The notes under the pieces are model-generated. The model had not been told where the DNA came from and ran no database searches. It saw only the letters and a list, made by a program, of their open reading frames with translations. Made by a program: the position numbers and the translations under genes. From contig CALCUM010000002.1 in NCBI GenBank assembly GCA_937907245.1, positions 558,001-622,000 of the forward strand: DNA of 64,000 nt, in the 5' to 3' direction. Numbering within the stretch: the stretch's first letter is position 1; the number at the start of each line of letters is the position of its first letter. Positions 9,395 through 18,662 of the stretch are shown here, piece after piece. The DNA comes from an uncultured Rhodobiaceae bacterium. GTDB taxonomy: Bacteria; Pseudomonadota; Alphaproteobacteria; RS24.

Positions 9395-11178
9395 TTTTCT
9401 TGATTTAGCCACCAAGCATCGGTGCGCGCGCCATAGGCAGAATGCGTGGACGAATGTTCGACATAATGCCAGCTCGCCACCCATTGCTTGGGGTTATGAT
9501 ACAGGGGAATGAAATATTGCCCGCTCATTAGGGCGCGGTCGAGCGCGCGCGCGGCGAGGGTGTAATCTTCCACTTCAACGGCTTGGGTTAGGGCTTTGAC
9601 GGCATTGTCGAGCCCCGCATCTTGAATGCCTGCATAGTTGCGGCTGCCCTGGGTTTGCGCAGCGACGCTGCCCCAATAATAGGCCTGTTCATTGCCTGGC
9701 GAAAGCGAGGCGTAATAATCGTAGACGATGATATCAAAGTCGAAAGTTTGCAATTGGCGCTGATATTGGCTGCTGTCGATAAGACGCACTTTCAGCTCAA
9801 TGCCGATGCCAGCCAACATCCGCCGCCAAGATAGCGCTAAGCGTTCGTCGCCGCGGCGTTGCACCATGATTTCCAAATCCACTTTTTGTCCGCTTGGCGT
9901 GTAAAGCGACTTGCCGCGAATTTTATAGCCAGCGCCTTCCAGCAAATCGATGGCTTGGCGGCGCAAATTGCGATCGCGGCCCGAGCCATCACTGACCGGA
10001 GCTTGGTAGCCGTTCAGCAGGGTTTCGCTTGGCACAGGGCTCTCGCGCAATAGCTCTAACTCCCGGTCTGTAGCAACTTTGTCGGTGGAGCTTAGCTCCG
10101 TATTGCCGAAATAGCTTTGCGTGCGCTGATACACGTCTCCATAGAGAACTTTGTTAATCCATTCAAAATCAAAAGCTAAATCGAGCGCTTTGCGCAAAAT
10201 CGGATCGGCCAGCAACGGGCGACGCGTGTTTAACACGAAAGCGCGCAAGCCTGACGGCGTGCCCAAAGCGACCGCCTGCTTAACAATGCGACCATCTTTG
10301 GCCGCCGGAAAATTAAACCCAGATTGCCAACGCTGTGGATTGGTCTCAAACCAAATATCCAACTCGCCCGCCTTAAAGGCTTCAAAGGCGGTATTGTCAT
10401 CGCGGTAATAATCATCGACGAAAGTGGTGATGTTATGACGCCCTTGATTGAGGGCAAGCTTGTGGCCCCAATAGTCTTCGCGTTTTTCAAACCGCACTTG
10501 CGCGCCCGGTGTAATTTCAGACACCGCATAAGGCCCAGAACCAACGGGCAGCTCGAGCGAGGCCGATTGAATGTCGCGGTCTTCGTAAATATGTTTTGGC
10601 AAAATAGGCATAAGGCCAATAATCAGCGGCAGTTCACGGTCTGGCTGGGTGCTGTCGAAGTGAAAAATCGCCGTGTGCTGGTTCGGGGTCTCAAGCTTCA
10701 AGACTTGGTTATAGTAATGGCGATGATTGGGTCGCCCTTGGTCTTTCAACAAGTTCCAAGTGAACGCAATATCAGAGGCGGTAACTGGCGTGCCGTCGCT
10801 AAAGCGTGCCGCCTTGCGCAATTTAAAAGTAACGCGCGAGCGGTCGGGCGAGGTGGTAACGCTTTCTGCCAGCAGTCCGTAAAGCGCAAAGGCCTCGCCA
10901 TAATGGCGGTCGAGAAGGCTTTCAAAAACCCGTTGGCGGATATTGCGGGCCGCATTGCCGCGAATAGAAAACGGATTAAGGCTGTCAAAACTGCCAATTT
11001 GGGCTTGTTTTAGCTGCCCACCTTGAGGGGCATTCGGGTTGGCGTAGCTATAGGAGGTAAAGTTTTCCGATAATTGAGGCTCCCCATGCATGGCGATGGC
11101 ATGCGTTTGTGCCGAAGCGGCCGTAGAGGCGAGGGGAAGTGATAAAAGTAAGCCGGCAATAAATCCTATGCGACGCAT
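9391..11178 (-). CDS. Extracellular solute-binding protein family 5, YejA-like
   Basis: A 595-residue periplasmic binding protein of the oligopeptide/nickel class. The signal peptide is [18 protein letters not shown] with cleavage near ASAQ. The mature start ([20 protein letters not shown], then [20 protein letters not shown]) matches the YejA/microcin C and muropeptide-type subgroup. No ABC permease or ATPase genes are nearby, so the transporter must be elsewhere or the protein is an orphan. It begins two bases after the acyltransferase stop, in a leftward run with a papain-like hydrolase. Peptide or cell-wall-peptide capture is likely, but the ligand is inferred. Confidence 0.85.
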   Translation of the reverse strand: MRRIGFIAGLLLSLPLASTAASAQTHAIAMHGEPQLSENFTSYSYANPNAPQGGQLKQAQIGSFDSLNPFSIRGNAARNIRQRVFESLLDRHYGEAFALYGLLAESVTTSPDRSRVTFKLRKAARFSDGTPVTASDIAFTWNLLKDQGRPNHRHYYNQVLKLETPNQHTAIFHFDSTQPDRELPLIIGLMPILPKHIYEDRDIQSASLELPVGSGPYAVSEITPGAQVRFEKREDYWGHKLALNQGRHNITTFVDDYYRDDNTAFEAFKAGELDIWFETNPQRWQSGFNFPAAKDGRIVKQAVALGTPSGLRAFVLNTRRPLLADPILRKALDLAFDFEWINKVLYGDVYQRTQSYFGNTELSSTDKVATDRELELLRESPVPSETLLNGYQAPVSDGSGRDRNLRRQAIDLLEGAGYKIRGKSLYTPSGQKVDLEIMVQRRGDERLALSWRRMLAGIGIELKVRLIDSSQYQRQLQTFDFDIIVYDYYASLSPGNEQAYYWGSVAAQTQGSRNYAGIQDAGLDNAVKALTQAVEVEDYTLAARALDRALMSGQYFIPLYHNPKQWVASWHYVEHSSTHSAYGARTDAWWLNQEN

Positions 11179-11180
11179 GG

Positions 11181-11924
11181 TTAGCCCTTTCTAGATGGTC
11201 TTATGAGTTGGCGTATCCAGCTCACGTAATTATTATTCTTATGGTTTAAGTAATGCAAATAACGCATTGTTTTTTTATAATTTTTTATATCTTCAAACAT
11301 GGCGGAGCGGGTCACCATGGGGCGCTTTGTATCCAGTTGTTTCACTACTTTAGCGGGATTCCCTGCGGCCACCACATTGGCTTCAATATTTTTGGTTACC
11401 ACGGAGCCGGCGCCAATGACGCTGTTCTCGCCAATGGTTACGCCTTTACAGATTTTCACCCCTTCTCCTAGCCACACGTTATTGCCGAGGGTAATGGGGG
11501 CGGTTTCGCCGGGCGAGGCAAGGCGGTCATATATTTCGTGCCAATCGGCATCGGAAATATACACCCGACTGGCAATCATCACATTATCGCCAATTTTTAC
11601 ATGATTGGCCGAGACGATTTGCAAGCCCGGCGTCAGCAAAGTGTTGCTGCCGATATCAATGCGGCCGTGGCCCTCTGAGCCATCTGCCTTGGTTGTGCCG
11701 TTCGCCCATGTGCAAAGTCGCGATAGGTTGCCGCTCGAGGTTTGCATGTGCACATTATCGCCAAGGTGAATGTCTTTGCCATAGACTTCCAGCCGATGCG
11801 GGCCGATAATTTCCAGCCCCGTGCCAACGCTGTCAAATTGCGGCACCAGCACCCAACGCGTATAGAGCCAACGCGCAAAATTGTTCAACAAGCGAACGGT
11901 GTAGGGTTTATTGTCACGACGCAA
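11181..11924 (-). CDS. Hexapeptide-repeat acyltransferase
   Basis: A 247-residue protein with left-handed beta-helix hexapeptide repeats at about 35-195 (for example IGDNVMIASRVYIS, LGNNVWLGEGVKICKGVTIG, ENSVIGAGSVVTKNI). The VVAAGNPAKVVKQ end of the helix is typical of WcaF/maltose-acetyltransferase-type O-acyltransferases, which use acetyl-CoA on sugars. It starts with TTG, supported by GGAGGA eight bases upstream and by coupling to the preceding gene, whose stop lies just inside it (11-bp overlap). The C-terminal tail, about 195-247, is basic and unlike the repeats. The sugar or glycan substrate is unknown. Confidence 0.82.
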   Translation of the reverse strand: MRRDNKPYTVRLLNNFARWLYTRWVLVPQFDSVGTGLEIIGPHRLEVYGKDIHLGDNVHMQTSSGNLSRLCTWANGTTKADGSEGHGRIDIGSNTLLTPGLQIVSANHVKIGDNVMIASRVYISDADWHEIYDRLASPGETAPITLGNNVWLGEGVKICKGVTIGENSVIGAGSVVTKNIEANVVAAGNPAKVVKQLDTKRPMVTRSAMFEDIKNYKKTMRYLHYLNHKNNNYVSWIRQLIRPSRKG

Positions 11925-12669
11925 GCGGCTCTTCCTCCGCGCTTTGCCATTCGAACGTCCTGTAATCAGGGCGTTTTTCTATGGTGGGCTTGATGACCGA
12001 GAAATACGGCGAGAGGTCGAAATCACGCGGGGTAAACAGCGAATGATGGCGAATATGCATAACTTCGCGCTGATTTTCGCGCGTAATCTCAGGCAATATT
12101 GGATACTTCACGGTTTGAAAGGCGCGGGCAATCAGGGTCGAGCAAATGGCCTGTGTGGGTTGGCCGCTTCCCAAGGCAATCATTTTTCGGCGCCAACTGG
12201 CGGGCACTGGCGGTTGCGGCAATAAATAGCGAGCCAGATCAATAACATTTCGCACATCATAGGAGTGCCCAATGGAGCCGATAATATACTCGGAGACGGC
12301 TTTTTGGTCCGCTTCGGTAATCAGCTCAGGTCGGCAGATACGCGTGTTATAGCCAAGGTATTTGGTCAGTGAGGCGGCAATCACGCCTTGGCTTAGGTCG
12401 GCTTCCACAAGCGAGGCCCTATGGCCATGTTCATCGCGCAAGCCAGCTTCGCGGCCAACATAATAGGCGGCATGCGACCAAGTCGATTGCGTTAGATATT
12501 TAATCGCCGAGGAAACCCGCTGATTGCCTTCCACGAGCAAAATATCTCCGGGCTTCAGGCAAGCTTCCAAATCTGCCAAGGGGATGAATTGGTAAGAGCG
12601 GTAATTGGTAATCGGTTTTTCCAAATAGCGGATTATTTGGCGTCCGAAAAAGCGAAGGATAGGTTTCAT
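11914..12669 (-). CDS. YiiX/YebB-like permuted papain (NlpC/P60-superfamily) hydrolase
   Basis: A 251-residue protein with PGDILLVEG followed by STWSHAAYYVG (catalytic His near 66), LVEAD, and a late nucleophile motif QAICSTLIARAF (Cys near 176). This circularly permuted order, His before Cys, marks YiiX/DUF830-type cysteine hydrolases that act on amide or ester bonds in peptidoglycan or lipids. No signal peptide is seen, so it may be cytoplasmic or membrane-associated through its basic N-terminus. ATG 12669 follows an in-frame GTG at 12672. It overlaps the acyltransferase gene, suggesting a shared envelope task. Confidence 0.75.
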   Translation of the reverse strand: MKPILRFFGRQIIRYLEKPITNYRSYQFIPLADLEACLKPGDILLVEGNQRVSSAIKYLTQSTWSHAAYYVGREAGLRDEHGHRASLVEADLSQGVIAASLTKYLGYNTRICRPELITEADQKAVSEYIIGSIGHSYDVRNVIDLARYLLPQPPVPASWRRKMIALGSGQPTQAICSTLIARAFQTVKYPILPEITRENQREVMHIRHHSLFTPRDFDLSPYFSVIKPTIEKRPDYRTFEWQSAEEEPLAS

Positions 12670-12736
12670 CACAAGGAGCCTTAAAGTCGGGAGGGGGAGC
12701 GCATTTGTTTCACTTAACGGGTCTTTGAATTCAAGG

Positions 12737-13066
12737 TTAATGGGTGTTGTTCACCCGAACGGCATACCGCGAGCCGTCGAAGGCATCGAATATTTCATCC
12801 ACTTGTGGATGACGAACCGGTTCCTCAGAGGTGTCCGTCAGCAGGTTTTGCTCTGACACATAGGCGATATATTCGGTTTGGTCATTTTCGGCCAGCAGAT
12901 GGTAAAACGGCTGGTCTTTGCGGGGGCGAACGTCGGCGGGAATCGATTCCCACCATTCTTCGGTATTGGCAAATACCGGGTCTACGTCAAATATCACGCC
13001 ACGAAATTCGAAGAATCTGTGCTTCACGATGTCGCCAATTTGAAATTTTGCTGTTCTGCTCTGCAC
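12737..13066 (-). CDS. hspQ: HspQ/YccV-like hemimethylated-DNA-binding family protein
   Basis: A 109-residue protein of the HspQ family, known in enterobacteria as a heat-shock protein that acts as a specificity factor for Lon. The core is AKFQIGDIVKHRFFEFRGVI, then FDVDPVFANTEEWW and PFYHLLAENDQTEYIAYVSE. GTG 13064-13066 is chosen because GGAG lies five bases upstream and the product then matches family length. An in-frame ATG at 13099 and a TTG at 13120 are alternatives. It lies upstream of, and on the same strand as, the papain-like hydrolase gene (67-base gap), and is divergent from the OYE gene. Confidence 0.85.
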   Translation of the reverse strand: MQSRTAKFQIGDIVKHRFFEFRGVIFDVDPVFANTEEWWESIPADVRPRKDQPFYHLLAENDQTEYIAYVSEQNLLTDTSEEPVRHPQVDEIFDAFDGSRYAVRVNNTH

Positions 13067-13101
13067 GTAAGCTCCGTTTATTTGGTTTATGTCATTCATT
13101 C

Positions 13102-13120
13102 TTGCAAGATAGTCTTGCAA
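13102..13120. promoter_or_regulatory. Perfect 8-bp-arm palindrome in divergent region, candidate operator
   Basis: TTGCAAGA, a 3-bp spacer and TCTTGCAA form a perfect inverted repeat between hspQ and the OYE gene. The right arm ends in TTGCAA, which could be a -35 box for a -10-like TAAGTT at 13137-13142 (16-bp spacer). A bound repressor would then block the OYE-GST-thioesterase operon, or control hspQ on the other side. No regulator gene lies next to it. The symmetry is seen directly; the operator role is inference. Confidence 0.45.
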
Positions 13121-13180
13121 TTACCTTAACGCAGGATAAGTTTGGCATCCATATTCATGTTATGCAACCAAGGAGCCGTC

Positions 13181-14281
13181 ATGACAAATTATCCAGCCCT
13201 GTTTTCTTCGTTCACCCTGAACGGATTAGACATTCCAAACCGTATTGTCATGGCGCCGATGACGCGCAGTTTCTCTCCTGGAGGACACCCAACCGAAGAC
13301 GTGGCCGCCTATTATCGCCGTCGCGCTGAGGGCGGTGTGGGCCTTATTATCACCGAGGGCACAACCATCGACCATCCGTCGGCCAGCATGGATGATAAAA
13401 TTCCCGATTTTCATACCAAAGAAGCCTTGGATGGCTGGAAGCGGGTGGCCGCTGAAGTGCATGAAGGCGGCGGTCTTGTGATGCCGCAACTTTGGCACAC
13501 AGGCTCTATGCGCTTTGAAGGCTCCGGCCTGAACCCAGACGCCGCCACTTTGTCGCCCTCGGGTTTAAAATACCCAGGCAAGGAAGTCGGCAAAGCGATG
13601 ACCAAACAAGACGTGACGGATATTGCGGATGCTTTTGCCAAAGGCACGGAAGCGGCTCGTGAAGCGGGCTTTGATGGTGTGCAGTTTCATGGCGCGCATG
13701 GCTACCTGATTGATACGTTCTTTTGGGAAGGCACCAATGAGCGCGACGATGAATATGGCGGCGCCTTAGAAGAACGCACCGCATTTGCCGTTGAGATTAT
13801 AGAGAAAGCGCGCGCCGCCGTGGGCAAAGACTTCCCGCTTATCATTCGTATATCGCAATGGAAACAGCAAGACTTCGAACATAAAATGGCCACCGACCCA
13901 GACAAGTTGAAAGCGTTTTTGAAACCTATGGTCGACGCTGGCATCGATTGCTTCGATTGCTCGACCCGTCGTTTCTGGGAACCTGAATTTGAAGGCTCTG
14001 ATTTAAACTTCGCGGGCTGGACAAAACAGCTCACTGGCTTGCCAACCATTACCGTGGGCTCCGTTGGCTTGACGGGAGAATTTGTGGCCGGCATGGGCGG
14101 CGAAAGTTCGCAAGCCGCGCCTATTGATGGGCTTATTGAACGTCTCGAGAAAGGGGAGTTTGATTTGGTCGGCGTGGGCCGTGCCTTGTTGAGCGATCCG
14201 GAATGGGCCAATAAAATTAAAGCTGGCAATTTTGATCAGCTAAAAGCCTTCGAACGTGATCACATGATGAGCCTATCGTAA
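13181..14281 (+). CDS. Old yellow enzyme family NADH:flavin oxidoreductase
   Basis: A 366-residue FMN-binding TIM barrel of the OYE/NemA class, reducing electrophilic alkenes, nitro-esters or quinones with NAD(P)H. Visible motifs are NRIVMAPMTRSF, PQLWHTG, FHGAHGYLIDTFFW with a His-x-x-His-type substrate pair, and FDLVGVGRALLSDPEW. The start at ATG 13181 has GGAG five bases upstream; the frame is open to a TTG at 13142. Its stop overlaps the GST start by one base (TAATG). Together with GST and a thioesterase it looks like a detoxification or aromatic-degradation operon. Confidence 0.9.
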   Translation: MTNYPALFSSFTLNGLDIPNRIVMAPMTRSFSPGGHPTEDVAAYYRRRAEGGVGLIITEGTTIDHPSASMDDKIPDFHTKEALDGWKRVAAEVHEGGGLVMPQLWHTGSMRFEGSGLNPDAATLSPSGLKYPGKEVGKAMTKQDVTDIADAFAKGTEAAREAGFDGVQFHGAHGYLIDTFFWEGTNERDDEYGGALEERTAFAVEIIEKARAAVGKDFPLIIRISQWKQQDFEHKMATDPDKLKAFLKPMVDAGIDCFDCSTRRFWEPEFEGSDLNFAGWTKQLTGLPTITVGSVGLTGEFVAGMGGESSQAAPIDGLIERLEKGEFDLVGVGRALLSDPEWANKIKAGNFDQLKAFERDHMMSLS

Positions 14282-14907
14282 TGTTGAAGTTTTATACCGC
14301 TCCTATGGCCCCCAACCCGCGCGCCGTAGAGAACATTTTGGCCATTAAAGGCATCGAGGTGGAAACCATTTCGGTGGATTTATTGGGCGGCGAAAACCGT
14401 GGCGATGCTTTTGTTGGCGTTAATCCTGCGGGACAGTTGCCAGCCTTGGTGACGCCAGAAGGGCAAGTGATTGCTGAGGTTGCCGCCATTGCTGAGTATC
14501 TAGAAGAGTTGAAACCTGACCCTGTTTTGATTGGGTCTACTGCGGCCGAACGGGCGCATTCGCGCATGCGGATGCGGCAAATGGATTATTTGGTGCTGTC
14601 GCCCATGATGATGGGCTATCGCCATAGCGAGGGGGCTGAGTTTTTTGGCTCTCGCATGCGGATTGACCCCGCCATTGGCGCCACTATGAAACTTATAGGC
14701 CACGACGGGTTAAGCTGGTTGGATACCCAGATGGAAGGCCATGACTTTATTTGTGGCGACCAGCTGACATTTGTCGATTGTGCGGTTTACCCCTTGGTTT
14801 TGTTTCTCTCAAAAGTAAGCCAGCCGATTGACCCGGAGATGAAAAACATCACCCATTATATGGCGCGGTGCGCGTCGCATGAGGTGCTTGGAGCTAAGTC
14901 TCTATGA
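14281..14907 (+). CDS. Glutathione S-transferase family protein
   Basis: A 208-residue protein with an N-terminal thioredoxin-like domain (KFYTAPMAPNPRAVENILAI, then NPAGQLPALVTPEG and EVAAIAEYLEE) and a C-terminal helical domain containing DQLTFVDCAVYPLV. The PALV region and the following acidic-Ala residues are the usual glutathione-binding elements. It overlaps the OYE gene by one base and the thioesterase by four (ATGA), so the three are translationally coupled. Conjugation of the OYE product is possible but unproven. Confidence 0.9.
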   Translation: MLKFYTAPMAPNPRAVENILAIKGIEVETISVDLLGGENRGDAFVGVNPAGQLPALVTPEGQVIAEVAAIAEYLEELKPDPVLIGSTAAERAHSRMRMRQMDYLVLSPMMMGYRHSEGAEFFGSRMRIDPAIGATMKLIGHDGLSWLDTQMEGHDFICGDQLTFVDCAVYPLVLFLSKVSQPIDPEMKNITHYMARCASHEVLGAKSL

Positions 14908-15323
14908 CGCCGTTGCAAGGGTTTGACCCGGATAAGCCGTTCTCGCAAATTAGCGAGCTGATTGGCCGTGAGTTGGTGCGGATGGAAAACGGCCTCAGCG
15001 AGGTGCATTTCGAGCTAGGCGACATTTGGCTCAACATGCAGGGTATTTTGCACGGCGGGGCTTTTGCCACCATGCTGGATACGGCTTGCGGGGTCGCCGC
15101 TCGCTCGGTTTTGGACATTGAGAAATATCGCGGGCAGGTGACTTTAGAGCTTAAAACCAGCTATCTAAAAGCGGGTCATCCAGGCAAATATATCGCCAAA
15201 GGCAAAGTGCTTCGTATGGGACGCAGCGTTTCCTTCAGTGAGGCTGTTTTGTTTAATGACCAAGGACAAGAGGTTGCCCGTGCGTCGGCGACTTTCAAGC
15301 TATTGCCAAGAGAGACAAGCTAG
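14904..15323 (+). CDS. PaaI-type hotdog thioesterase
   Basis: A 139-residue single hotdog domain. The key stretch NMQGILHGGAFATMLDTACG contains the HGG-x8-D pattern of PaaI/4HBT thioesterases, which hydrolyse aromatic or short acyl-CoA thioesters. It starts inside the end of the GST gene and ends the operon. A weak hairpin-like stretch follows (15329-15348) but has no T-run, so I do not call a terminator. Confidence 0.85.
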   Translation: MTPLQGFDPDKPFSQISELIGRELVRMENGLSEVHFELGDIWLNMQGILHGGAFATMLDTACGVAARSVLDIEKYRGQVTLELKTSYLKAGHPGKYIAKGKVLRMGRSVSFSEAVLFNDQGQEVARASATFKLLPRETS

Positions 15324-15346
15324 AGAGCAAAACCTTGTTTCAGGGT

Positions 15347-15375
15347 TTGACATGGCGGGCAAAACCGACAAATCT
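15347..15375 (+). promoter_or_regulatory. Candidate promoter upstream of the DUF3604 gene
   Basis: TTGACA at 15347-15352 is separated by 17 bp from AAATCT at 15370-15375, ahead of the ATG at 15409. The -35 is a full consensus match; the -10 is poor. This is inference from sequence pattern only. Confidence 0.3.
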
Positions 15376-15408
15376 TAGGTAAAATAAAACCTGCTTTGGG
15401 AGCTTCAC

Positions 15409-17688
15409 ATGCTGACACTTATTCGCCAAACCGCCATCGCCCTTTTGGTTACGGTTGTTGCTGTAACGGGCGCCTACTTATTGGCCGCGCAACAGGGGTG
15501 GCTTGGGCAAGACCGTGGGCCCGGCGAAATTGTCGGCGCGGCGCGCAGCGATGTTTTAGTGCAGGCCAGAGCCGAGGAACAACGGGCGATTGCAGAAGCC
15601 TTGCAGCTTAGCCGTCGAGGCGGAAAAGCAAACTCAAGCGAGCCAAAAGATAAGCAAATTCTATTTGGCGATTTGCACGTGCATACGACCAATTCGACCG
15701 ATGCGTTTTTATGGTCGCTGCCAATTTATGGCGGCGAGGGCTCTCATCCTTTAGCCGATGCTTGTGATTATGCCCGCCATTGTTCGGCGCTTGATTTCTG
15801 GTCGATTACCGACCACGCAGAGGCCTCGACGCCCAAACGTTGGGAAGACACCAAACAAAGTATTCGCGCCTGCAACGCCCAATCGAGCAATGGCGAGAGC
15901 CCCGATATGGTTAGCTTCGTGGGCTTCGAGTGGACGCAAGTGGGCGCCCGCCCCGAAGACCATTATGGCCATAAGAACGTTATTTTTAAAGATCTCGAAG
16001 ATGCTAATTTAGCCAAACGTCCCATTGCCTCTGGTGGGGTGACGGTGGATGCTTTGCGCACCAATGGCAAGTCTTTGGTGCCGCTGGGATTGGCCGCTAT
16101 CGATTTTGAAAACCGCCAGGACTATTATGATATTCGCACGTTTCTGGACCAGGCTGCGAAAGTGCCGCTTTGCGCCCCCGACGTGCCAGCCAATGAATTG
16201 TCAGCTGACTGTTTTGAAATTGCCGATACGCCTGGCCATTTGGTCAAAAGCCTCGAGCAACAAAACCTCGATCCCCTAATCATTCCACATGGCACCAGCT
16301 GGGGTTTTTATACCCCCACGGCAACCACTTTTGATAAGCATTTAAAAGCCGCCAATCGCCCAGAGGCTATGGAGCTGATTGAGGTTATGTCAGGGCATGG
16401 CAATTCGGAAGAATATCGCGATTGGCGTTCGGTGCTTTATGATGCCGAGACCGGCTTGGGGACTTGCCCCGCACCGACGGATGATTATTTGCCGAGCTGT
16501 TGGCGCGCGGGGCAGATTATCCAGCAGCGCTGTTTGGCAGATGGCGAGAGCCAAGCGCTATGTGAAGTGCGCGCCGCCCAAGCCCGCAGCAATGCCGCCA
16601 ATGCCAGTGTAGCGGCGCATATAACCGTGCCTGGAACCCAGATTGAAGAATGGCTAGATGCAGGCCAGTGCAAAGATTGTTTTTTGCCGAGCTTCGGCTA
16701 TCGGCCCGGCAATAGCATGCAATATGCTTTAGCCATTCGTAACTTCGACGACCCGAAAGCGCCAACGCGTTTAAATTGGGGGGTGATTGCCTCGAGCGAT
16801 AACCATCGGGCGCGCCCGGGCACCGGCTATAAAGATATCGACCGCTTGCGCAACACAGAGGCGGTTCGCTTGCGCCAAGAGCTGGTGGAAAGGATTTATC
16901 CGAAAGGCGAAAAAGTGTCGGTCTCGGAGCCAATTGACCCAGACACGGTCGCCGAACGCGGCTTTGGCGCCACCGAGTTGGAGCGCCAAGCGAGTTTCTG
17001 GACAACGGGTGGTTTGGCCGCCGTGCATTCTGAGGGGCGTAGTCGGGAAGAGATTTTTGCCGCCATGAAAGCGCGCGAAACCTATGGCACCAGCGGCGCT
17101 AGAATTTTGCTTTGGTTCAACACCAAAGATGGCACGAAAATGGGCAGTACAACCAAAACCACGAAATCGCCTGTGTTTGAGGTGAAAGCCGTGGGGGCGC
17201 ATAAACAAAAGCCAGGCTGCCCAGAAGATGCGACCAGTGCTTTGGGCGCCGATAGATTGCAAAAACTATGCGCCAACGAATGCTTCAACCCGTCGGAAGA
17301 GCGTTTGAAAATCACGCGCATTGAAGTGGTTCGCATTCGCCCACAAACCAGCCCCGATGAGGATGTGGCTGACTTGATTGAGGATAAATGGAAAGTCCAC
17401 CGCTGCAAAGATAAAGGAGACGGCTGCTCGTTTACTTTTACCGACCCTGAGTTCGCGAAGGCGAAGCGCATGGCGACATATTACGTGCGCGCCATTCAGG
17501 AACCTACAAAGAAAATCAACGCTGATAATTTGCGCTGCACTTATGATGATAAAGGCAATTGCCTGAAGCTGAATATTTGCTACGGCGATGCGCGTACCGA
17601 TGCCACGGATGATTGTTTGGCTGCCGTGGAGGAACGGGCGTGGTCGTCGCCGATTTATGTCGAACATAGCTATGGTAAATTTAAGTAG
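15409..17688 (+). CDS. Secreted or membrane-anchored DUF3604 protein with PHP-like metal site
   Basis: A 759-residue protein with an N-terminal hydrophobic segment (about 5-27; signal or anchor). The catalytic-looking start FGDLHVHTTNST (residues 87-98) and SITDHAE (132-138) supply paired His/Asp metal ligands of the PHP fold, and PHGTSWGFY and ASSDNHRARPGTG come later. DUF3604 is common in marine bacteria; its function is not established, although a metal-dependent phosphoesterase-like role is suspected. Many cysteines (CAPTDDYLPSC, CKDCFLPSF, CPEDATS, CKDKGDGC) suggest disulfides outside the cytoplasm. GGAG lies six bases before the ATG. Confidence 0.85.
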   Translation: MLTLIRQTAIALLVTVVAVTGAYLLAAQQGWLGQDRGPGEIVGAARSDVLVQARAEEQRAIAEALQLSRRGGKANSSEPKDKQILFGDLHVHTTNSTDAFLWSLPIYGGEGSHPLADACDYARHCSALDFWSITDHAEASTPKRWEDTKQSIRACNAQSSNGESPDMVSFVGFEWTQVGARPEDHYGHKNVIFKDLEDANLAKRPIASGGVTVDALRTNGKSLVPLGLAAIDFENRQDYYDIRTFLDQAAKVPLCAPDVPANELSADCFEIADTPGHLVKSLEQQNLDPLIIPHGTSWGFYTPTATTFDKHLKAANRPEAMELIEVMSGHGNSEEYRDWRSVLYDAETGLGTCPAPTDDYLPSCWRAGQIIQQRCLADGESQALCEVRAAQARSNAANASVAAHITVPGTQIEEWLDAGQCKDCFLPSFGYRPGNSMQYALAIRNFDDPKAPTRLNWGVIASSDNHRARPGTGYKDIDRLRNTEAVRLRQELVERIYPKGEKVSVSEPIDPDTVAERGFGATELERQASFWTTGGLAAVHSEGRSREEIFAAMKARETYGTSGARILLWFNTKDGTKMGSTTKTTKSPVFEVKAVGAHKQKPGCPEDATSALGADRLQKLCANECFNPSEERLKITRIEVVRIRPQTSPDEDVADLIEDKWKVHRCKDKGDGCSFTFTDPEFAKAKRMATYYVRAIQEPTKKINADNLRCTYDDKGNCLKLNICYGDARTDATDDCLAAVEERAWSSPIYVEHSYGKFK

Positions 17689-17735
17689 GCGCGCCTGAGA
17701 GTTTAGGCCACCAAGTTTAGTAGATAGGAAATAGG

Positions 17736-18647
17736 ATGACCCATAAACCCATGCGCTTACGGCGCTCGCAATTGGCGGTTCCTGGCGTTAGCGAAAAAAT
17801 GCTGACCAAAGCGGCGGCCTCTAAAGCCGATCATGTGTTTTGCGATTTAGAAGATGCGGTCGCGCCTTCGGCCAAAGCGGGCGCGCGCGAGACGATTGTC
17901 GATGCGCTTAATCATCTCGATTGGGGCGACACGGTGCGCTGTGTGCGGGTCAATGATATCGGCACGCAGTGGTGCTACGAAGACATCATCACGGTGGTGG
18001 AGAAGGCGGGCAAGAACATCGATACGATTATGCTGCCGAAGCCGCTCAATGCCTCGGATGTGCAATTTGCCGATACTTTGCTGACGCAATTGGAAATGAA
18101 ACTAGGTTTGGAGCGCAAAATTGGTCTCGAGGTTTTAATTGAAGAAGTCGAGGCGATGCAAAATGTGGCCGAGATTGCGACCAGTTGTGAGCGTTTGGAA
18201 TGTATGATTTTTGGCATGGGCGACTATGCGGCCTCGCAAGGTTTGGTGATGAAAAACATCGGCAATACGGAAGGCTATCCAGGCGATATTTTCCATTATC
18301 CACGCTATCAAATGACGATAGCGGCGCGCGCGGCTGGCATTGACGCCGTCGATGGGCCATTTGTCGATTTCAACAATTTGGAAGCCTATAAAGTGGAATG
18401 CCAGCGTTCTTTGATGCTGGGCATGGTGGGCAAATGGGCCATTCACCCCGCGCAAATTGAGCCTGCCTTGGATATTTTTTCGCCAAACCAAGAAGACGTC
18501 GACTTCGCGCGCGAAGTCATTGCCGTTTACGAAAAAGCCGCCGCCGAAGGGCTTGGCTCGGTGGGCCATAAAGGCGTGATGGTCGATGCGGCCTCGGCGC
18601 GTCTTTTCCAAAACACAGTGAATCGAGCTGACTTAATTGGCATGTAG
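17736..18647 (+). CDS. HpcH/HpaI-CitE family lyase, L-malyl-CoA/beta-methylmalyl-CoA lyase-like
   Basis: A 303-residue CitE-type aldolase/lyase. Motifs are RRSQLAVPGVSEKMLTKA, ADHVFCDLEDAVAP (catalytic acidic and metal site), IMLPKPLNASD, and the long C-terminal ...GKWAIHPAQIEPALDIFSP. The proteins it most resembles cleave malyl-CoA or beta-methylmalyl-CoA to an acyl-CoA plus glyoxylate. It could take part in the ethylmalonyl-CoA or glyoxylate cycles, or in another CoA-ester branch. It is followed by an MFS carrier gene, which may import an organic-acid substrate. The precise substrate is inferred from family resemblance. Confidence 0.82.
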   Translation: MTHKPMRLRRSQLAVPGVSEKMLTKAAASKADHVFCDLEDAVAPSAKAGARETIVDALNHLDWGDTVRCVRVNDIGTQWCYEDIITVVEKAGKNIDTIMLPKPLNASDVQFADTLLTQLEMKLGLERKIGLEVLIEEVEAMQNVAEIATSCERLECMIFGMGDYAASQGLVMKNIGNTEGYPGDIFHYPRYQMTIAARAAGIDAVDGPFVDFNNLEAYKVECQRSLMLGMVGKWAIHPAQIEPALDIFSPNQEDVDFAREVIAVYEKAAAEGLGSVGHKGVMVDAASARLFQNTVNRADLIGM

Positions 18648-18662
18648 GGAGAGATTAAAGGC

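Noticed and set aside
15323-15408. Intrinsic terminator after the thioesterase gene
   Set aside because: A weak AAACC/GGTTT pairing exists but no T-run follows.
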